DNA of 64,000 nt, from NCBI RefSeq assembly GCF_051020975.1, contig NW_027478165.1:6044001-6108000 (forward strand), in the 5' to 3' direction. Positions 9,963 to 25,096 of this stretch are shown here, in pieces (position 1 is the first letter of the stretch; each line of letters starts with the position of its first letter). This DNA comes from Osmia lignaria lignaria (Eukaryota > Arthropoda > Insecta > Hymenoptera > Megachilidae). The notes under the pieces are model-generated. The model worked only from the letters and a program-made list of their open reading frames with translations. It searched no databases and was not told where the DNA came from. Position numbers and translations under genes: made by a program.

Positions 9963-12900
9963 TCAGACGCGTAGTTCTCGAGATATATCAAGATATTTAA
10001 AAGTTCCGAAGCCGCACCAACATAATAGAGATACAGAAACACCGTGGCCCCTTTGTTTGAGATAACTCTGCACTATTGCGAGCTGCAAATGCCACTTCCA
10101 GCTAAGCTGTGCAGAAGAAGAACAACAAGAAGAAGAAATATCTCGAAATATGTCCGTCAGGCCCCTTCCCTTGAGATAAATCTGCAAATATCTCGGAAAC
10201 GAAGCGAGCTATGGCAAAATGTTAAGAGACCTTTTTTGTAGAGAATTATGTTTCCTACAATTTATGTTCTATGATATTTTTTGATCAGAAGCGTAGTTTT
10301 CGAGATATATCGAGATATTTAAAAGTTCCGAAGCCGCCCCAACATAATAGAGATACAGAAACACCGTGGCCCCTTTCTTTGAGATAACTCTGCACTATTG
10401 CGAGCTCCAGATGCCACTTCCAGCTTAGCTGTGCAGAGGAAGAACAACAAGAAGAAAAAATATCTCGAAATATGTCCGTCGGGCCAGTTCCTTTGAGCTG
10501 AATCTGCAAATATCTCGGAAACGAAGCGAGCTATGGCAAAATGTTAAGAGACGTTTTTTATAGAGAATTATGTTTCCTACAATTTATGTTCTATGATATT
10601 TTTTGATCAGAAGCGTAGTTTTCGAGATATATCGAGATATTTAAAAGTTCCGAAGACGCACCAACATAATAGAGATACAGAAACACCGTGGCCCATTTCT
10701 TTGAGATAACTCTGCGCTATTGCGAGCTGGAAATGCCACTTCCAGTTTAGCTGTGCAGAAGAAGAACAACAAGAAGAGGAAATATCTCGAAATATGTCCG
10801 TCAGGCCCCTTCCCTTGAGATATATCTGCAAATATCTCGGAAACGAAACGAGCTATGGCAAAATGTTAAGAGACCTTATTTGTAGAGAATTATGTTTCCT
10901 GCAATTTATGTTCTATGATATTTTTTAATCAGAAGCGTAGTTTTCGAGATATATCGAGATATTTAAAAGATCCGAAGCCGCACCAACATAATAGAGATAC
11001 AGAAACACCGTGGCCCCTTTCTTTGAGATAACCCTGCACTAGTGCGAGCCGCAAATGCCGCTTCCAGCTTAGCTGTGCAGAAGAAGAACAACAAGAAGAA
11101 GAAATATCTCGAAATATGTCCGTCAGGCCCCTTCCCTCGAGATAAATCTGCAAATATCTCGGAAACGAAGCGAGCTATGGCAAAATGTTAAGAGACCTTT
11201 TTTGTAGAGAATTAAGTTTCCTACTTTTTATGCTCTATGATATTTTTTGATCGGATGCGTAGTTCTCGAGATATATCAAGATATTTAAAAAATCCGAAGC
11301 CGCACCAACATAATAGAGATACAGAAACACCGTGGCCCCTTTCTTTGAGATAACTCTGCACTATTGCGAACTGCAAATGCCACTTCCAGCTTAGCTGTGC
11401 AGAAGAAGAACAACAAGAAGAAGAAATATCTCGAAATATGTCCGTCAGGCCCCTTCCCTTGAGATAAATCTGCAAATATCTCGGAAACGAAGCGAGCTAT
11501 GGCAAAATGTTAAGAGACCTTTTTTGTAGAGAATTAAGTTTCCTACTTTTTATGTTCTATGATATTTTTTGATCAGATGCGTAGTTCTCGAGATATATCA
11601 AGATATTTAAAGGTTCCGAAGCCGCACCAACATAATAGAGATACAGAAACACCGTGGCCCCTTTCTTTGAGATAACTCTGCACTATTCCGAGCTGCAAAT
11701 GCCACTTCCAGCTTAGCTGTGCAGAAGAAGAACAACAAGAAGAAGAAATATCTCGAAATATGTCCGTCAGGCCCCTTCCCTTGAGATAAATCTGCAAATA
11801 TCTCGGAAACGAAGAGAGCTATTGCAAAATGTTAAGAGACCTTTTTTGTAGAGAATTAAGTTTCCTACTTTTTATGTTCTATGATATTTTTTGATCTGAT
11901 GCGTAGTTCTCGAGATATATCAAGATATTTAAAAGTTCCGAAGCCGCAACAACATAATAGAGATACAGAAACACCGTGGCCCCTTTCTTTGAGATAACTC
12001 TGCACTATTGCGAGCTGGAAATGCCACTTCCAGCTTAGCTGTGCGGAAGAAGAACAACAAGAAGAAGAAATATCTCGAAATATGTCCGTCAGGCCCCTTC
12101 CCTCGAGATAAATCTGCAAATATCTCGGAAACGAAGCGAGCTATGGCAAAATGTTAAGAGACCTTTTTTGTAGAGAATTATATTTCCCACAATTTAGGTT
12201 CTATGATATTTTTTGATCAGAAGCGTAGTTTTCGAGATATATCGAGATATTTAAAAGATCCGAAGCCGCACCAACATAATAGAGATACAGAAACACCGTG
12301 GCCCCTTTCTTTGAGATAACTCTGCACTATTGCGAACTGCAAATGCCACTTCCAGCTTAGCTGTGCAGAAGAAGAACAACAAGAAGAAGAAATATCTCGA
12401 AATATGTCCGTCAGGCCCCTTCCCTTCAGATAAATCTGCAAATATCTCGGAAACGAAGCGAGCTATGGCAAAATGTTAAGAGACCTTTTTTGTAGAGAAT
12501 TAAGTTTCCTACTTTTTATGTTCTACGATATTTTTTGATCAGAAGCGTAGTTTTCGAGATATATCGAGATATTTAAAAGATCCGAAGCTGCACCAACATA
12601 ATAGAGATACAGAAACACCGTGGCCCCTTTCTTTGAGATAACTCTGCACTAGTGCGAGCCGCAAATGCCGCTTCCAGCTTAGCTGTGCAGAAGAAGAACA
12701 ACAAGAAGAAGAAATATCTCGAAATATGTCCGTCAGGCCCCTTCCCTTGAGATAAATCTGCAAATATCTCGGAAACGAAGCGAGCTATGGCAAAATGTTA
12801 AGCGACTTTATTTGTAGAGAATTAAGTTTCCTACTTTTTACGTTCTATGATATTTTTTAATCAGATGCGTAGTTCTCGAGATATATAAAGATATTTTAAA

Positions 12901-13504
12901 GTTCCGAAGCCGCACCAACATAATAGAGATACAGAAACACCGTGGCCCCTTTCTTCGAGATAACTCTGCACTATTGCGAGCTGCAAATGCCACTTCTAGC
13001 TTAGCTGTGCAGAGGAAGAACAACAAGAAGAAGAAATATCTCGAAATATGTCCGTCAGGCCAGTTCCTTTGAGTTGAATCTGCAAATATCTCGGAAACGA
13101 AGCGAGCTATGGCAAAATGTTAAGAGACCTTTTTTGTAGAGAATTATGTTTCCTACAATTTATGTTCTATGATATTTTTTGATCAGAAGCGTAGTTTTCG
13201 AGATATATCGAGATATTTAAAAGTTCCGAAGCCGCACCAACATAATAGAGATACAGAAACACCGTGGCCCCTTTCTTTGAGATAACTCTGCACTAGTGCG
13301 AGCCGCAAATGCCACTTCCAGCTTAGCTGTGCAGAAGAAGAACAACAAGAAGAAGAAATATCTCGAAATATGTCCGTCAGGCCCCTTCCCTTGAGATAAA
13401 TCTGCACATATCTCGGAAACGAAGCGAGCTATGGCAAAGTGTCAAGAGACCTTTTGTGTAGAGAATTAAGTTTCCTACTTTTTACCTTCTATGATATTTT
13501 TTGA
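9641..13504. repeat. Higher-order unit B-1 (12 monomers)
   Basis: 3864 bp starting with a chimeric b1-type monomer and running b2 (CCTTTGTTTGAG, CAGCTAAGCTG), b3 (AGCTCCAGATG plus GGCCAGTTCC), b4 (CGAAGACGC, TGCGCTATTG, CAGTTTAG), b5 (TAACCCTGC), b6 (AAAAAATCCG). Then come 11573, 11895, 12217, 12539, 12861 and 13183. The b1 to b6 order returns in the next unit. Confidence 0.85.
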
Positions 13505-16500
13505 TCAGATGCGTAGTTCTCGAGATATATCAAGATATTTAAAAGTTCCGAACACGCACCAACATAATAGAGATACAGAAACACCGTGGCCCCTTTCTTT
13601 GAGATAACTGTGCACTAGTGCGAGCCGCAAATGCCACTTCCAGCTTAGCTGTGCAGAAGAAGAGCAACAAGAAGAAGAAATATCTCGAAATATGTCCGTC
13701 AGGCCCCTTCCCTTGAGATATATCTGCAAATATCTCGGAAACGAAGCGAGCCATGGCAAAATGTTAAGAGACCGTTTTTGTAGAGAATTAAGTTTCCTAC
13801 TTTTTATGTTCTATGATATTTTTTGATCAGACGCGTAGTTCTCGAGATATATCAAGATATTTAAAAGTTCCGAAGCCGCACCAACATAATAGAGATACAG
13901 AAACACCGTGGCCCCTTTGTTTGAGATAACTCTGCACTATTGCGAGCTGCAAATGCCACTTCCAGCTAAGCTGTGCAGAAGAAGAACAACAAGAAGAAGA
14001 AATATCTCGAAATATGTCCGTCAGGCCCCTTCCCTTGAGATAAATCTGCAAATATCTCGGAAACGAAGCGAGCTATGGCAAAATGTTAAGAGACCTTTTT
14101 TGTAGAGAATTATGTTTCCTACAATTTATGTTCTATGATATTTTTTGATCAGAAGCGTAGTTTTCGAGATATATCGAGATATTTAAAAGTTCCGAAGCCG
14201 CCCCAACATAATAGAGATACAGAAACACCGTGGCCCCTTTCTTTGAGATAACTCTGCACTATTGCGAGCTCCAGATGCCACTTCCAGCTTAGCTGTGCAG
14301 AGGAAGAACAACAAGAAGAAAAAATATCTCGAAATATGTCCGTCAGGCCAGTTCCTTTGAGCTGAATCTGCAAATATCTCGGAAACGAAGCGAGCTATGG
14401 CAAAATGTTAAGAGACGTTTTTTATAGAGAATTATGTTTCCTACAATTTATGTTCTATGATATTTTTTGATCAGAAGCGTAGTTTTCGAGATATATCGAG
14501 ATATTTAAAAGTTCCGAAGACGCACCAACATAATAGAGATACAGAAACACCGTGGCCCATTTCTTTGAGATAACTCTGCGCTATTGCGAGCTGGAAATGC
14601 CACTTCCAGTTTAGCTGTGCAGAAGAAGAACAACAAGAAGAGGAAATATCTCGAAATATGTCCGTCAGGCCCCTTCCCTTGAGATATATCTGCAAATATC
14701 TCGGAAACGAAACGAGCTATGGCAAAATGTTAAGAGACCTTATTTGTAGAGAATTATGTTTCCTACAATTTATGTTCTATGATATTTTTTAATCAGAAGC
14801 GTAGTTTTCGAGATATATCGAGATATTTAAAAGATCCGAAGCCGCACCAACATAATAGAGATACAGAAACACCGTGGCCCCTTTCTTTGAGATAACCCTG
14901 CACTAGTGCGAGCCGCAAATGCCGCTTCCAGCTTAGCTGTGCAGAAGAAGAACAACAAGAAGAAGAAATATCTCGAAATATGTCCGTCAGGCCCCTTCCC
15001 TCGAGATAAATCTGCAAATATCTCGGAAACGAAGCGAGCTATGGCAAAATGTTAAGAGACCTTTTTTGTAGAGAATTAAGTTTCCTACTTTTTATGCTCT
15101 ATGATATTTTTTGATCGGATGCGTAGTTCTCGAGATATATCAAGATATTTAAAAAATCCGAAGCCGCACCAACATAATAGAGATACAGAAACACCGTGGC
15201 CCCTTTCTTTGAGATAACTCTGCACTATTCCGAGCTGCAAATGCCACTTCCAGCTTAGCTGTGCAGAAGAAGAACAACAAGAAGAAGAAATATCTCGAAA
15301 AATGTCCGTCAGGCCCCTTCCCTTGAGATAAATCTGCAAATATCTCGGAAACGAAGCGAGCTATGGCAAAATGTTAAGAGACCTTATTTGTAGAGAATTA
15401 AGTTTCCTACTTTTTATGTTCTATGATATTTTTTGATCAGATGCGTAGTTCTCGAGATATATCAAGATATTTAAAAGTTCCGAAGCCGCACCAACATAAT
15501 AGAGATACAGAAACACCGTGGCCCCTTTCTTCGAGATAACTCTGCACTATTGCGAGCTGCAAATGCCACTTCCAGTTTAGCTGTGCAGAAGAAGAACAAC
15601 AAGAAGAGGAAATATCTCGAAATATGTCCGTCAGGCCCCTTCCCTTGAGATATATCTGCAAATATCTCGGAAACGAAACGAGCTATGGCAAAATGTTAAG
15701 AGACCTTTTTTGTAGAGAATTATGTTTCCTAGAATTTATGTTCTATGATATTTTTTGATCAGAAGCGTAGTTTTCGTGATATATCGAGATATTTAAAAGA
15801 TCCGAAGCTGCACCAACATAATAGAGATACAGAAACACCGTGGCCCCTTTCTTTGAGATAACTCTGCACTAGTGCGAGCCGCAAATGCCGCTTCCAGCTT
15901 AGCTGTGCAGAAGAAGAACAACAAGAAGAAGAAATATCTCGAAATATGTCCGTCAGGCCCCTTCCCTCGAGATAAATCTGCAAATATCTCGGAAACGAAG
16001 CGAGCTATGGCAAAATGTTAAGAGACCTTTTTTGTAGAGAATTATATTTCCCACAATTTAGGTTCTATGATATTTTTTGATCAGAAGCGTAGTTTTCGAG
16101 ATATATCGAGATATTTAAAAGATCCGAAGCCGCACCAACATAATAGAGATACAGAAACACCGTGGCCCCTTTCTTTGAGATAACTCTGCACTATTGCGAA
16201 CTGCAAATGCCACTTCCAGCTTAGCTGTGCAGAAGAAGAACAACAAGAAGAAGAAATATCTCGAAATATGTCCGTCAGGCCCCTTCCCTTGAGATAAATC
16301 TGCAAATATCTCGGAAACGAAGCGAGCTATGGCAAAATGTTAAGAGACCTTTTTTGTAGAGAATTAAGTTTCCTACTTTTTATGTTCGATGATATTTTTT
16401 GATCAGATGCGTAGTTCTCGAGATATATCAAGATATCTAAAAGTTCCGAAGCCGCACCAACATAATAGAGATACAGAAACACCGTGGCCCCTTTCTTCGA

Positions 16501-17690
16501 GATAACTCTGCACTATTGCGAGCTGCAAATGCCACTTCCAGCTTAGCTGTGCAGGAGAAGAACAACAAGAAGAAGAAATATCTCGAAAAATGTCCGTCAG
16601 GCCCCTTCCCTTGAGATAAATCTGCAAATATCTCGGAAACGAAGCGAGCTATGGCAAAATGTTAAGAGACCTTATTTGTAGAGAATTAAGTTTCCTACTT
16701 TTTATGTTCTACGATATTTTTTGATCAGAAGCGTAGTTTTCGAGATATATCGAGATATTTAAAAGATCCGAAGCTGCACCAACATAATAGAGATACAGAA
16801 ACACCGTGGCCCCTTTCTTTGAGATAACTCTGCACTAGTGCGAGCCGCAAATGCCGCTTCCAGCTTAGCTGTGCAGAAGAAGAACAACAAGAAGAAGAAA
16901 TATCTCGAAATATGTCCGTCAGGCCCCTTCCCTTGAGATAAATCTGCAAATATCTCGGAAACGAAGCGAGCTATGGCAAAATGTTAAGCGACTTTATTTG
17001 TAGAGAATTAAGTTTCCTACTTTTTACGTTCTATGATATTTTTTAATCAGATGCGTAGTTCTCGAGATATATAAAGATATTTTAAAGTTCCGAAGCCGCA
17101 CCAACATAATAGAGATACAGAAACACCGTGGCCCCTTTCTTCGAGATAACTCTGCACTATTGCGAGCTGCAAATGCCACTTCTAGCTTAGCTGTGCAGAG
17201 GAAGAACAACAAGAAGAAGAAATATCTCGAAATATGTCCGTCAGGCCAGTTCCTTTGAGTTGAATCTGCAAATATCTCGGAAACGAAGCGAGCTATGGCA
17301 AAATGTTAAGAGACCTTTTTTGTAGAGAATTATGTTTCCTACAATTTATGTTCTATGATATTTTTTGATCAGAAGCGTAGTTTTCGAGATATATCGAGAT
17401 ATTTAAAAGTTCCGAAGCCGCACCAACATAATAGAGATACAGAAACACCGTGGCCCCTTTCTTTGACATAACTCTGCACTAGTGCGAGCCGCAAATGCCA
17501 CTTCCAGCTTAGCTGTGCAGAAGAAGAACAACAAGAAGAAGAAATATCTCGAAATATGTCCGTCAGGCCCCTTCCCTTGAGATAAATCTGCACATATCTC
17601 GGAAACGAAGCGAGCTATGGCAAAATGTCAAGAGACCTTTTGTGTAGAGAATTAAGTTTCCTACTTTTTATCTTCTATGATATTTTTTGA
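13505..17690. repeat. Higher-order unit B-2 (13 monomers, longest B form)
   Basis: 4186 bp with types b1 to b13 at 13505, 13827, 14149, 14471, 14793, 15115, 15437, 15759, 16081, 16403, 16725, 17047 and 17369. The last three match 12539, 12861 and 13183 of the previous unit. Private differences from B-3 include GAACACGC at 13550 and CCCATTTC at 14556. I use this unit to name the B types. Confidence 0.85.
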
Positions 17691-20600
17691 TCAGATGCGT
17701 AGTTCTCGAGATATATCAAGATATTTAAAAGTTCCGAAGACGCACCAACATAATAGAGATACAGAAACACCGTGGCCCCTTTCTTTGAGATAACTGTGCA
17801 CTAGTGCGAGCCGCAAATGCCACTTCCAGCTTAGCTGTGCAGAAGAAGAGCAACAAGAAGAAGAAATATCTCGAAATATGTCCGTCAGGCCCCTTCCCTT
17901 GAGATATATCTGCAAATATCTCGGAAACGAAGCGAGCCATGGCAAAATGTTAAGAGACCGTTTTTGTAGAGAATTAAGTTTCCTACTTTTTATGTTCTAT
18001 GATATTTTTTGATCAGACGCGTAGTTCTCGAGATATATCAAGATATTTAAAAGTTCCGAAGCCGCACCAACATAATAGAGATACAGAAACACCGTGGCCC
18101 CTTTGTTTGAGATAACTCTGCACTATTGCGAGCTGCAAATGCCACTTCCAGCTAAGCTGTGCAGAAGAAGAACAACAAGAAGAAGAAATATCTCGAAATA
18201 TGTCCGTCAGGCCCCTTCCCTTGAGATAAATCTGCAAATATCTCGGAAACGAAGCGAGCTATGGCAAAATGTTAAGAGACCTTTTTTGTAGAGAATTATG
18301 TTTCCTACAATTTATGTTCTATGATATTTTTTGATCAGAAGCGTAGTTTTCGAGATATATCGAGATATTTAAAAGTTCCGAAGCCGCCCCAACATAATAG
18401 AGATACAGAAACACCGTGGCCCCTTTCTTTGAGATAACTCTGCACTATTGCGAGCTCCAGATGCCACTTCCAGCTTAGCTGTGCAGAGGAAGAACAACAA
18501 GAAGAAAAAATATCTCGAAATATGTCCGTCAGGCCAGTTCCTTTGAGCTGAATCTGCAAATATCTCGGAAACGGAGCGAGCTATGGCAAAATGTTAAGAG
18601 ACGTTTTTTATAGAGAATTATGTTTCCTACAATTTATGTTCTATGATATTTTTTGATCAGAAGCGTAGTTTTCGAGATATATCGAGATATTTAAAAGTTC
18701 CGAAGACGCACCAACATAATAGAGATACAGAAACACCGTGGCCCCTTTCTTTGAGATAACTCTGCGCTATTGCGAGCTGGAAATGCCACTTCCAGTTTAG
18801 CTGTGCAGAAGAAGAACAACAAGAAGAGGAAATATCTCGAAATATGTCCGTCAGGCCCCTTCCCTTGAGATATATCTGCAAATATCTCGGAAACGAAACG
18901 AGCTATGGCAAAATGTTAAGAGACCTTATTTGTAGAGAATTATGTTTCCTACAATTTATGTTCTATGATATTTTTTAATCAGAAGCGTAGTTTTCGAGAT
19001 ATATCGAGATATTTAAAAGATCCGAAGCCGCACCAACATAATAGAGATACAGAAACACCGTGGCCCCTTTCTTTGAGATAACCCTGCACTAGTGCGAGCC
19101 GCAAATGCCGCTTCCAGCTTAGCTGTGCAGAAGAAGAACAACAAGAAGAAGAAATATCTCGAAATATGTCCGTCAGGCCCCTTCCCTCGAGATAAATCTG
19201 CAAATATCTCGGAAACGAAGCGAGCTATGGCAAAATGTTATGAGACCTTTTTTGTAGAGAATTAAGTTTCCTACTTTTCATGTTCTATGATATTTTTTGA
19301 TCGGATGCGTAGTTCTCGAGATATATCAAGATATTTAAAAAATCCGAAGCCGCACCAACATAATAGAGATACAGAAACACCGTGGCCCCTTTCTTAGAGA
19401 TAACTCTGCACTATTCCGAGCTGCAAATGCCACTTCCAGCTTAGCTGTGCAGAAGAAGAACAACAAGAAGAAGAAATATCTCGAAATATGTCCGTCAGGC
19501 CCCTTCCCTTGAGATAAATCTGCAAATATCTCGGAAACGAAGCGAGCTATGGCAAAATGTTAAGAGACCTTTTTTGTAGAGAATTAAGTTTCCTACTTTT
19601 TATGTTCTATGATATTTTTTGATCAGAAGCGTAGTTTTCGTGATATATCGAGATATTTAAAAGATCCGAAGCTGCACCAACATAATAGAGATACAGAAAC
19701 ACCGTGGCCCCTTTCTTTGAGATAACTCTGCACTAGTGCGAGCCGCAAATGCCGCTTCCAGCTTAGCTGTGCAGAAGAAGAACAACAAGAAGAAGAAATA
19801 TCTCGAAATATGTCCGTCAGGCCCCTTCCCTCGAGATAAATCTGCAAATATCTCGGAAACGAAGCGAGCTATGGCAAAATGTTAAGAGACCTTTTTTGTA
19901 GAGAATTATATTTCCCACAATTTAGGTTCTATGATATTTTTTGATCAGAAGCGTAGTTTTCGAGATATATCGAGATATTTAAAAGATCCGAAGCCGCACC
20001 AACATAATAGAGATACAGAAACACCGTGGCCCCTTTCTTTGAGATAACTCTGCACTATTGCGAACTGCAAATGCCACTTCCAGCTTAGCTGTGCAGAAGA
20101 AGAACAACAAGAAGAAGAAATATCTCGAAATATGTCCGTCAGGCCCCTTCCCTTGAGATAAATCTGCAAATATCTCGGAAACGAAGCGAGCTATGGCAAA
20201 ATGTTAAGAGACCTTTTTTGTAGAGAATTAAGTTTCCTACTTTTTATGTTCTATGATATTTTTTGATCAGATGCGTAGTTCTCGAGATATATCAAGATAT
20301 CTAAAAGTTCCGAAGCCGCACCAACATAATAGAGATACAGAAACACCGTGGCCCCTTTCTTCGAGATAACTCTGCACTATTGCGAGCTGCAAATGCCACT
20401 TCCAGCTTAGCTGTGCAGGAGAAGAACAACAAGAAGAAGAAATATCTCGAAAAATGTCCGTCAGGCCCCTTCCCTTGAGATAAATCTGCAAATATCTCGG
20501 ACACGAAGCGGGCTATGGCAAAATGTTAAGAGACCTTATTTGTAGAGAATTAAGTTTCCTACTTTTTATGTTCTATGATATTTTTTGATCAGAAGCGTAG

Positions 20601-21232
20601 TTTTCGAGATATATCGAGATATTTAAAAGATCCGAAGCTGCACCAACATAATAGAGATACAGAAACACCGTGGCCCCTTTCTTTGAGATAACTCTGCACT
20701 AGTGCGAGCCGCAAATGCCGCTTCCAGCTTAGCTGTGCAGAAGAAGAACAACAAGAAGAAGAAATATCTCGAAATATGTCCGTCAGGCCCCTTCCCTCGA
20801 GATAAATCTGCAAATATCTCGGAAACGAAGCGAGCTATGGCAAAATGTTAAGAGACCTTTTTTGTAGAGAATTAAGTTTCGTACTTTTTATGTTCTATGA
20901 TATTTTTTGATCGGATGCGTAGTTCTCGAGATATATCAAGATATTTAAAAGTTCCGAAGCCGCACCAACATAATAGAGATACAGAAACACCGTGGCCCCT
21001 TTCTTTGAGATAACTCTGCACTAGTGCGAGCCGCAAATGCCGCTTCCAGCTTAGCTGTGCAGAAGAAGAACAACAAGAAGAAGAAATATCTCGAAATATG
21101 TCCGTCAGGCCCCTTCCCTCGAGATAAATCTGCAAATATCTCGGAAACGAAGCGAGCTATGGCAAAATGTTAAGAGACCTTTTTTGTAGAGAATTAAGTT
21201 TCCTACTTTTTATGTTCTATGATATTTTTTGA
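17691..21232. repeat. Higher-order unit B-3 (11 monomers)
   Basis: 3542 bp: b1 to b6, then b8 (with the rare TTTTCGTGATATATC), b9, b10 and b11, then a mosaic monomer at 20911 (head TGATCGGATGCG). Relative to B-2, b7, b12 and b13 are missing. GGACACGAAGCGGGC at 20499 is shared with 22433 in the next unit. Confidence 0.85.
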
Positions 21233-22842
21233 TCAGATGCGTAGTTCTCGAGATATATCAAGATATTTAAAAGTTCCGAAGACGCACCAACATAATAGAG
21301 ATACAGAAACACCGTGGCCCCTTTCTTTGAGATAACTGTGCACTAGTGCGAGCCGCAAATGCCACTTCCAGCTTAGCTGTGCAGAAGAAGAGCAACAAGA
21401 AGAAGAAATATCTCGAAATATGTCCGTCAGGCCCCTTCCCTTGAGATATATCTGCAAATATCTCGGAAACGAAGCGAGCCATGGCAAAATGTTAAGAGAC
21501 CGTTTTTGTAGAGAATTAAGTTTCCTACTTTTTATGTTCTATGATATTTTTTGATCAGACGCGTAGTTCTCGAGATATATCAAGATATTTAAAAGTTCCG
21601 AAGCCGCACCAACATAATAGAGATACAGAAACACCGTGGCCCCTTTGTTTGAGATAACTCTGCACTATTGCGAGCTGCAAATGCCACTTCCAGCTAAGCT
21701 GTGCAGAAGAAGAACAACAAGAAGAAGAAATATCTCGAAATATGTCCGTCAGGCCCCTTCCCTTGAGATAAATCTGCAAATATCTCGGAAACGAAGCGAG
21801 CTATGGCAAAATGTTAAGAGACCTTTTTTGTAGAGAATTATGTTTCCTACAATTTAGGTTCTATGATATTTTTTGATCAGAAGCGTAGTTTTCGAGATAT
21901 ATCGAGATATTTAAAAGATCCGAAGCCGCACCAACATAATAGAGATACAGAAACACCGTGGCCCCTTTCTTTGAGATAACTCTGCACTATTGCGAACTGC
22001 AAATGCCACTTCCAGCTTAGCTGTGCAGAAGAAGAACAACAAGAAGAAGAAATATCTCGAAATATGTCCGTCAGGCCCCTTCCCTTGAGATAAATCTGCA
22101 AATATCTCGGAAACGAAGCGAGCTATGGCAAAATGTTAAGAGACCTTTTTTGTAGAGAATTAAGTTTCCTACTTTTTATGTTCTATGATATTTTTTGATC
22201 AGATGCGTAGTTCTCGAGATATATCAAGATATCTAAAAGTTCCGAAGCCGCACCAACATAATAGAGATACAGAAACACCGTGGCCCCTTTCTTCGAGATA
22301 ACTCTGCACTATTGCGAGCTGCAAATGCCACTTCCAGCTTAGCTGTGCAGGAGAAGAACAACAAGAAGAAGAAATATCTCGAAAAATGTCCGTCAGGCCC
22401 CTTCCCTTGAGATAAATCTGCAAATATCTCGGACACGAAGCGGGCTATGGCAAAATGTTAAGAGACCTTATTTGTAGAGAATTAAGTTTCCTACTTTTTA
22501 TGTTCTATGATATTTTTTGATCAGAAGCGTAGTTTTCGAGATATATCGAGATATTTAAAAGATCCGAAGCTGCACCAACATAATAGAGATACAGAAACAC
22601 CGTGGCCCCTTTCTTTGAGATAACTCTGCACTAGTGCGAGCCGCAAATGCCACTTCCAGCTTAGCTGTGCAGAGGAAGAACAACAAGAAGAAGAAATATC
22701 TCGAAATATGTCCGTCAGGCCCCTTCCCTCGAGATAAATCTGCAAATATCTCGGAAACGAAGCGAGCTATGGCAAAATGTTAAGAGACCTTTTTTGTAGA
22801 GAATTAAGTTTCCTACTTTTTATGTTCTATGATATTTTTTGA
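21233..22842. repeat. Higher-order unit B-4 (5 monomers)
   Basis: 1610 bp: b1, b2, b9, b10, b11. The join is at 21877, where the b2 tail meets the b9 body; AATTTAGGTTC at 21851 shows the switch in the T-rich tail. b10 here carries the GGACACGAAGCGGGC marker inherited from B-3. Confidence 0.85.
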
Positions 22843-25096
22843 TCAGATGCGTAGTTCTCGAGATATATCAAGATATTTAAAAGTTCCGAAGACGCACCAA
22901 CATAATAGAGATACAGAAACACCGTGGCCCCTTTCTTTGAGATAACTGTGCACTAGTGCGAGCCGCAAATGCCACTTCCAGCTTAGCTGTGCAGAAGAAG
23001 AGCAACAAGAAGAAGAAATATCTCGAAATATGTCCGTCAGGCCCCTTCCCTTGAGATATATCTGCAAATATCTCGGAAACGAAGCGAGCCATGGCAAAAT
23101 GTTAAGAGACCGTTTTTGTAGAGAATTAAGTTTCCTAGTTTTTATGTTCTATGATATTTTTTGATCAGACGCGTAGTTCTCGAGATATATCAAGATATTT
23201 AAAAGTTCCGAAGCCGCACCAACATAATAGAGATACAGAAACACCGTGGCCCCTTTGTTTGAGATAACTCTGCACTATTGCGAGCTGCAAATGCCACTTC
23301 CAGCTAAGCTGTGCAGAAGAAGAACAACAAGAAGAAGAAATATCTCGAAATATGTCCGTCAGGCCCCTTCCCTTGAGATAAATCTGCAAATATCTCGGAA
23401 ACGAAGCGAGCTATGGCAAAATGTTAAGAGACCTTTTTTGTAGAGAATTATGTTTCCTACAATTTATGTTCTATGATATTTTTTGATCAGAAGCGTAGTT
23501 TTCGAGATATATCGAGATATTTAAAAGTTCCGAAGCCGCCCCAACATAATAGAGATACAGAAACACCGTGGCCCCTTTCTTTGAGATAACTCTGCACTAT
23601 TGCGAGCTCCAGATGCCACTTCCAGCTTAGCTGTGCAGAGGAAGAACAACAAGAAGAAAAAATATCTCGAAATATGTCCGTCAGGCCAGTTCCTTTGAGC
23701 TGAATCTGCAAATATCTCGGAAACGAAGCGAGCTATGGCAAAATGTTAAGAGACGTTTTTTATAGAGAATTATGTTTCCTACAATTTATGTTCTATGATA
23801 TTTTTTAATCAGAAGCGTAGTTTTCGAGATATATCGAGATATTTAAAAGATCCGAAGCCGCACCAACATAATAGAGATACAGAAACACCGTGGCCCCTTT
23901 CTTTGAGATAACCCTGCACTAGTGCGAGCCGCAAATGCCGCTTCCAGCTTAGCTGTGCAGAAGAAGAACAACAAGAAGAAGAAATATCTCGAAATATGTC
24001 CGTCAGGCCCCTTCCCTCGAGATAAATCTGCAAATATCTCGGAAACGAAGCGAGCTATGGCAAAATGTTAAGAGACCTTTTTTGTAGAGAATTAAGTTTC
24101 CTACTTTTTATGTTCTATGATATTTTTTGATCGGATGCGTAGTTCTCGAGATATATCAAGATATTTAAAAGCTCCGAAGCCGCACCAACATAATAGAGAT
24201 ACAGAAACACCGTGGCCCCTTTCTTTGAGATAACTCTGCACTAGTGCGAGCCGCAAATGCCGCTTCCAGCTTAGCTGTGCAGAAGAAGAACAACAAGAAG
24301 AAGAAATATCTCGAAATATGTCCGTCAGGCCCCTTCCCTCGAGATAAATCTGCAAATATCTCGGAAACGAAGCGAGCTATGGCAAAATGTTAAGAGACCT
24401 TTTTTGTAGAGAATTATATTTCCCACAATTTAGGTTCTATGATATTTTTTGATCAGAAGCGTAGTTTTCGAGATATATCGAGATATTTAAAAGATCCGAA
24501 GCCGCACCAACATAATAGAGATACAGAAACACCGTGGCCCCTTTCTTCGAGATAACTCTGCACTATTGCGAGCTGCAAATGCCACTTCCAGCTTAGCTGT
24601 GCAGAAGAAGAACAACAAGAAGAAGAAATATCTCGAAAAATGTCCGTCAGGCCCCTTCCCTTGAGATATATCTGCAAATATCTCGGAAACGAAGCGAGCT
24701 ATGGCAAAATGTTAAGAGACCTTATTTGTAGAGAATTAAGTTTCCTACTTTTTATGTTCTATGATATTTTTTGACCAGATGCGTAGTTCTCGAGATATAT
24801 CAAGATATTTAAAAGTTCCGAAGCCGCACCAACATAATAGAGATACAGAAACAACGTGGCCCCTTTCTTCGAGATAACTCTGCATTATTGCGAGCTGCAA
24901 ATGCCACTTCCAGTTTAGCTGTGCAGAAGAAGAACAGCAAGAAGAGGAAGTATCTCGAAATATGTCCGTCAGGCCCCTTCCCTTGAGATATATCTGCAAA
25001 TATCTCGGAAACGAAACGAGCTATGGCAAAATGTTAAGAGACCTTTTTTGTAGAGAATTAAGTTTCCTACTTTTTATGTTCTATGATATTTTTTGA
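22843..25096. repeat. Higher-order unit B-5 (7 monomers)
   Basis: 2254 bp: b1, b2, b3, b5, the 20911-type mosaic (24131), a b9-related monomer (24453) and a divergent monomer (24775) with TTTGACCAG, GAAACAACG and GCATTATTG. b4 has been dropped between b3 and b5. Confidence 0.8.

Noticed and set aside
10044..10241. 65-codon plus-strand frame in b2 monomers
   Set aside because: It opens at GTG and is open because of the CCTTTGTTTGAG variant and the like. There is no codon pattern or promoter evidence.
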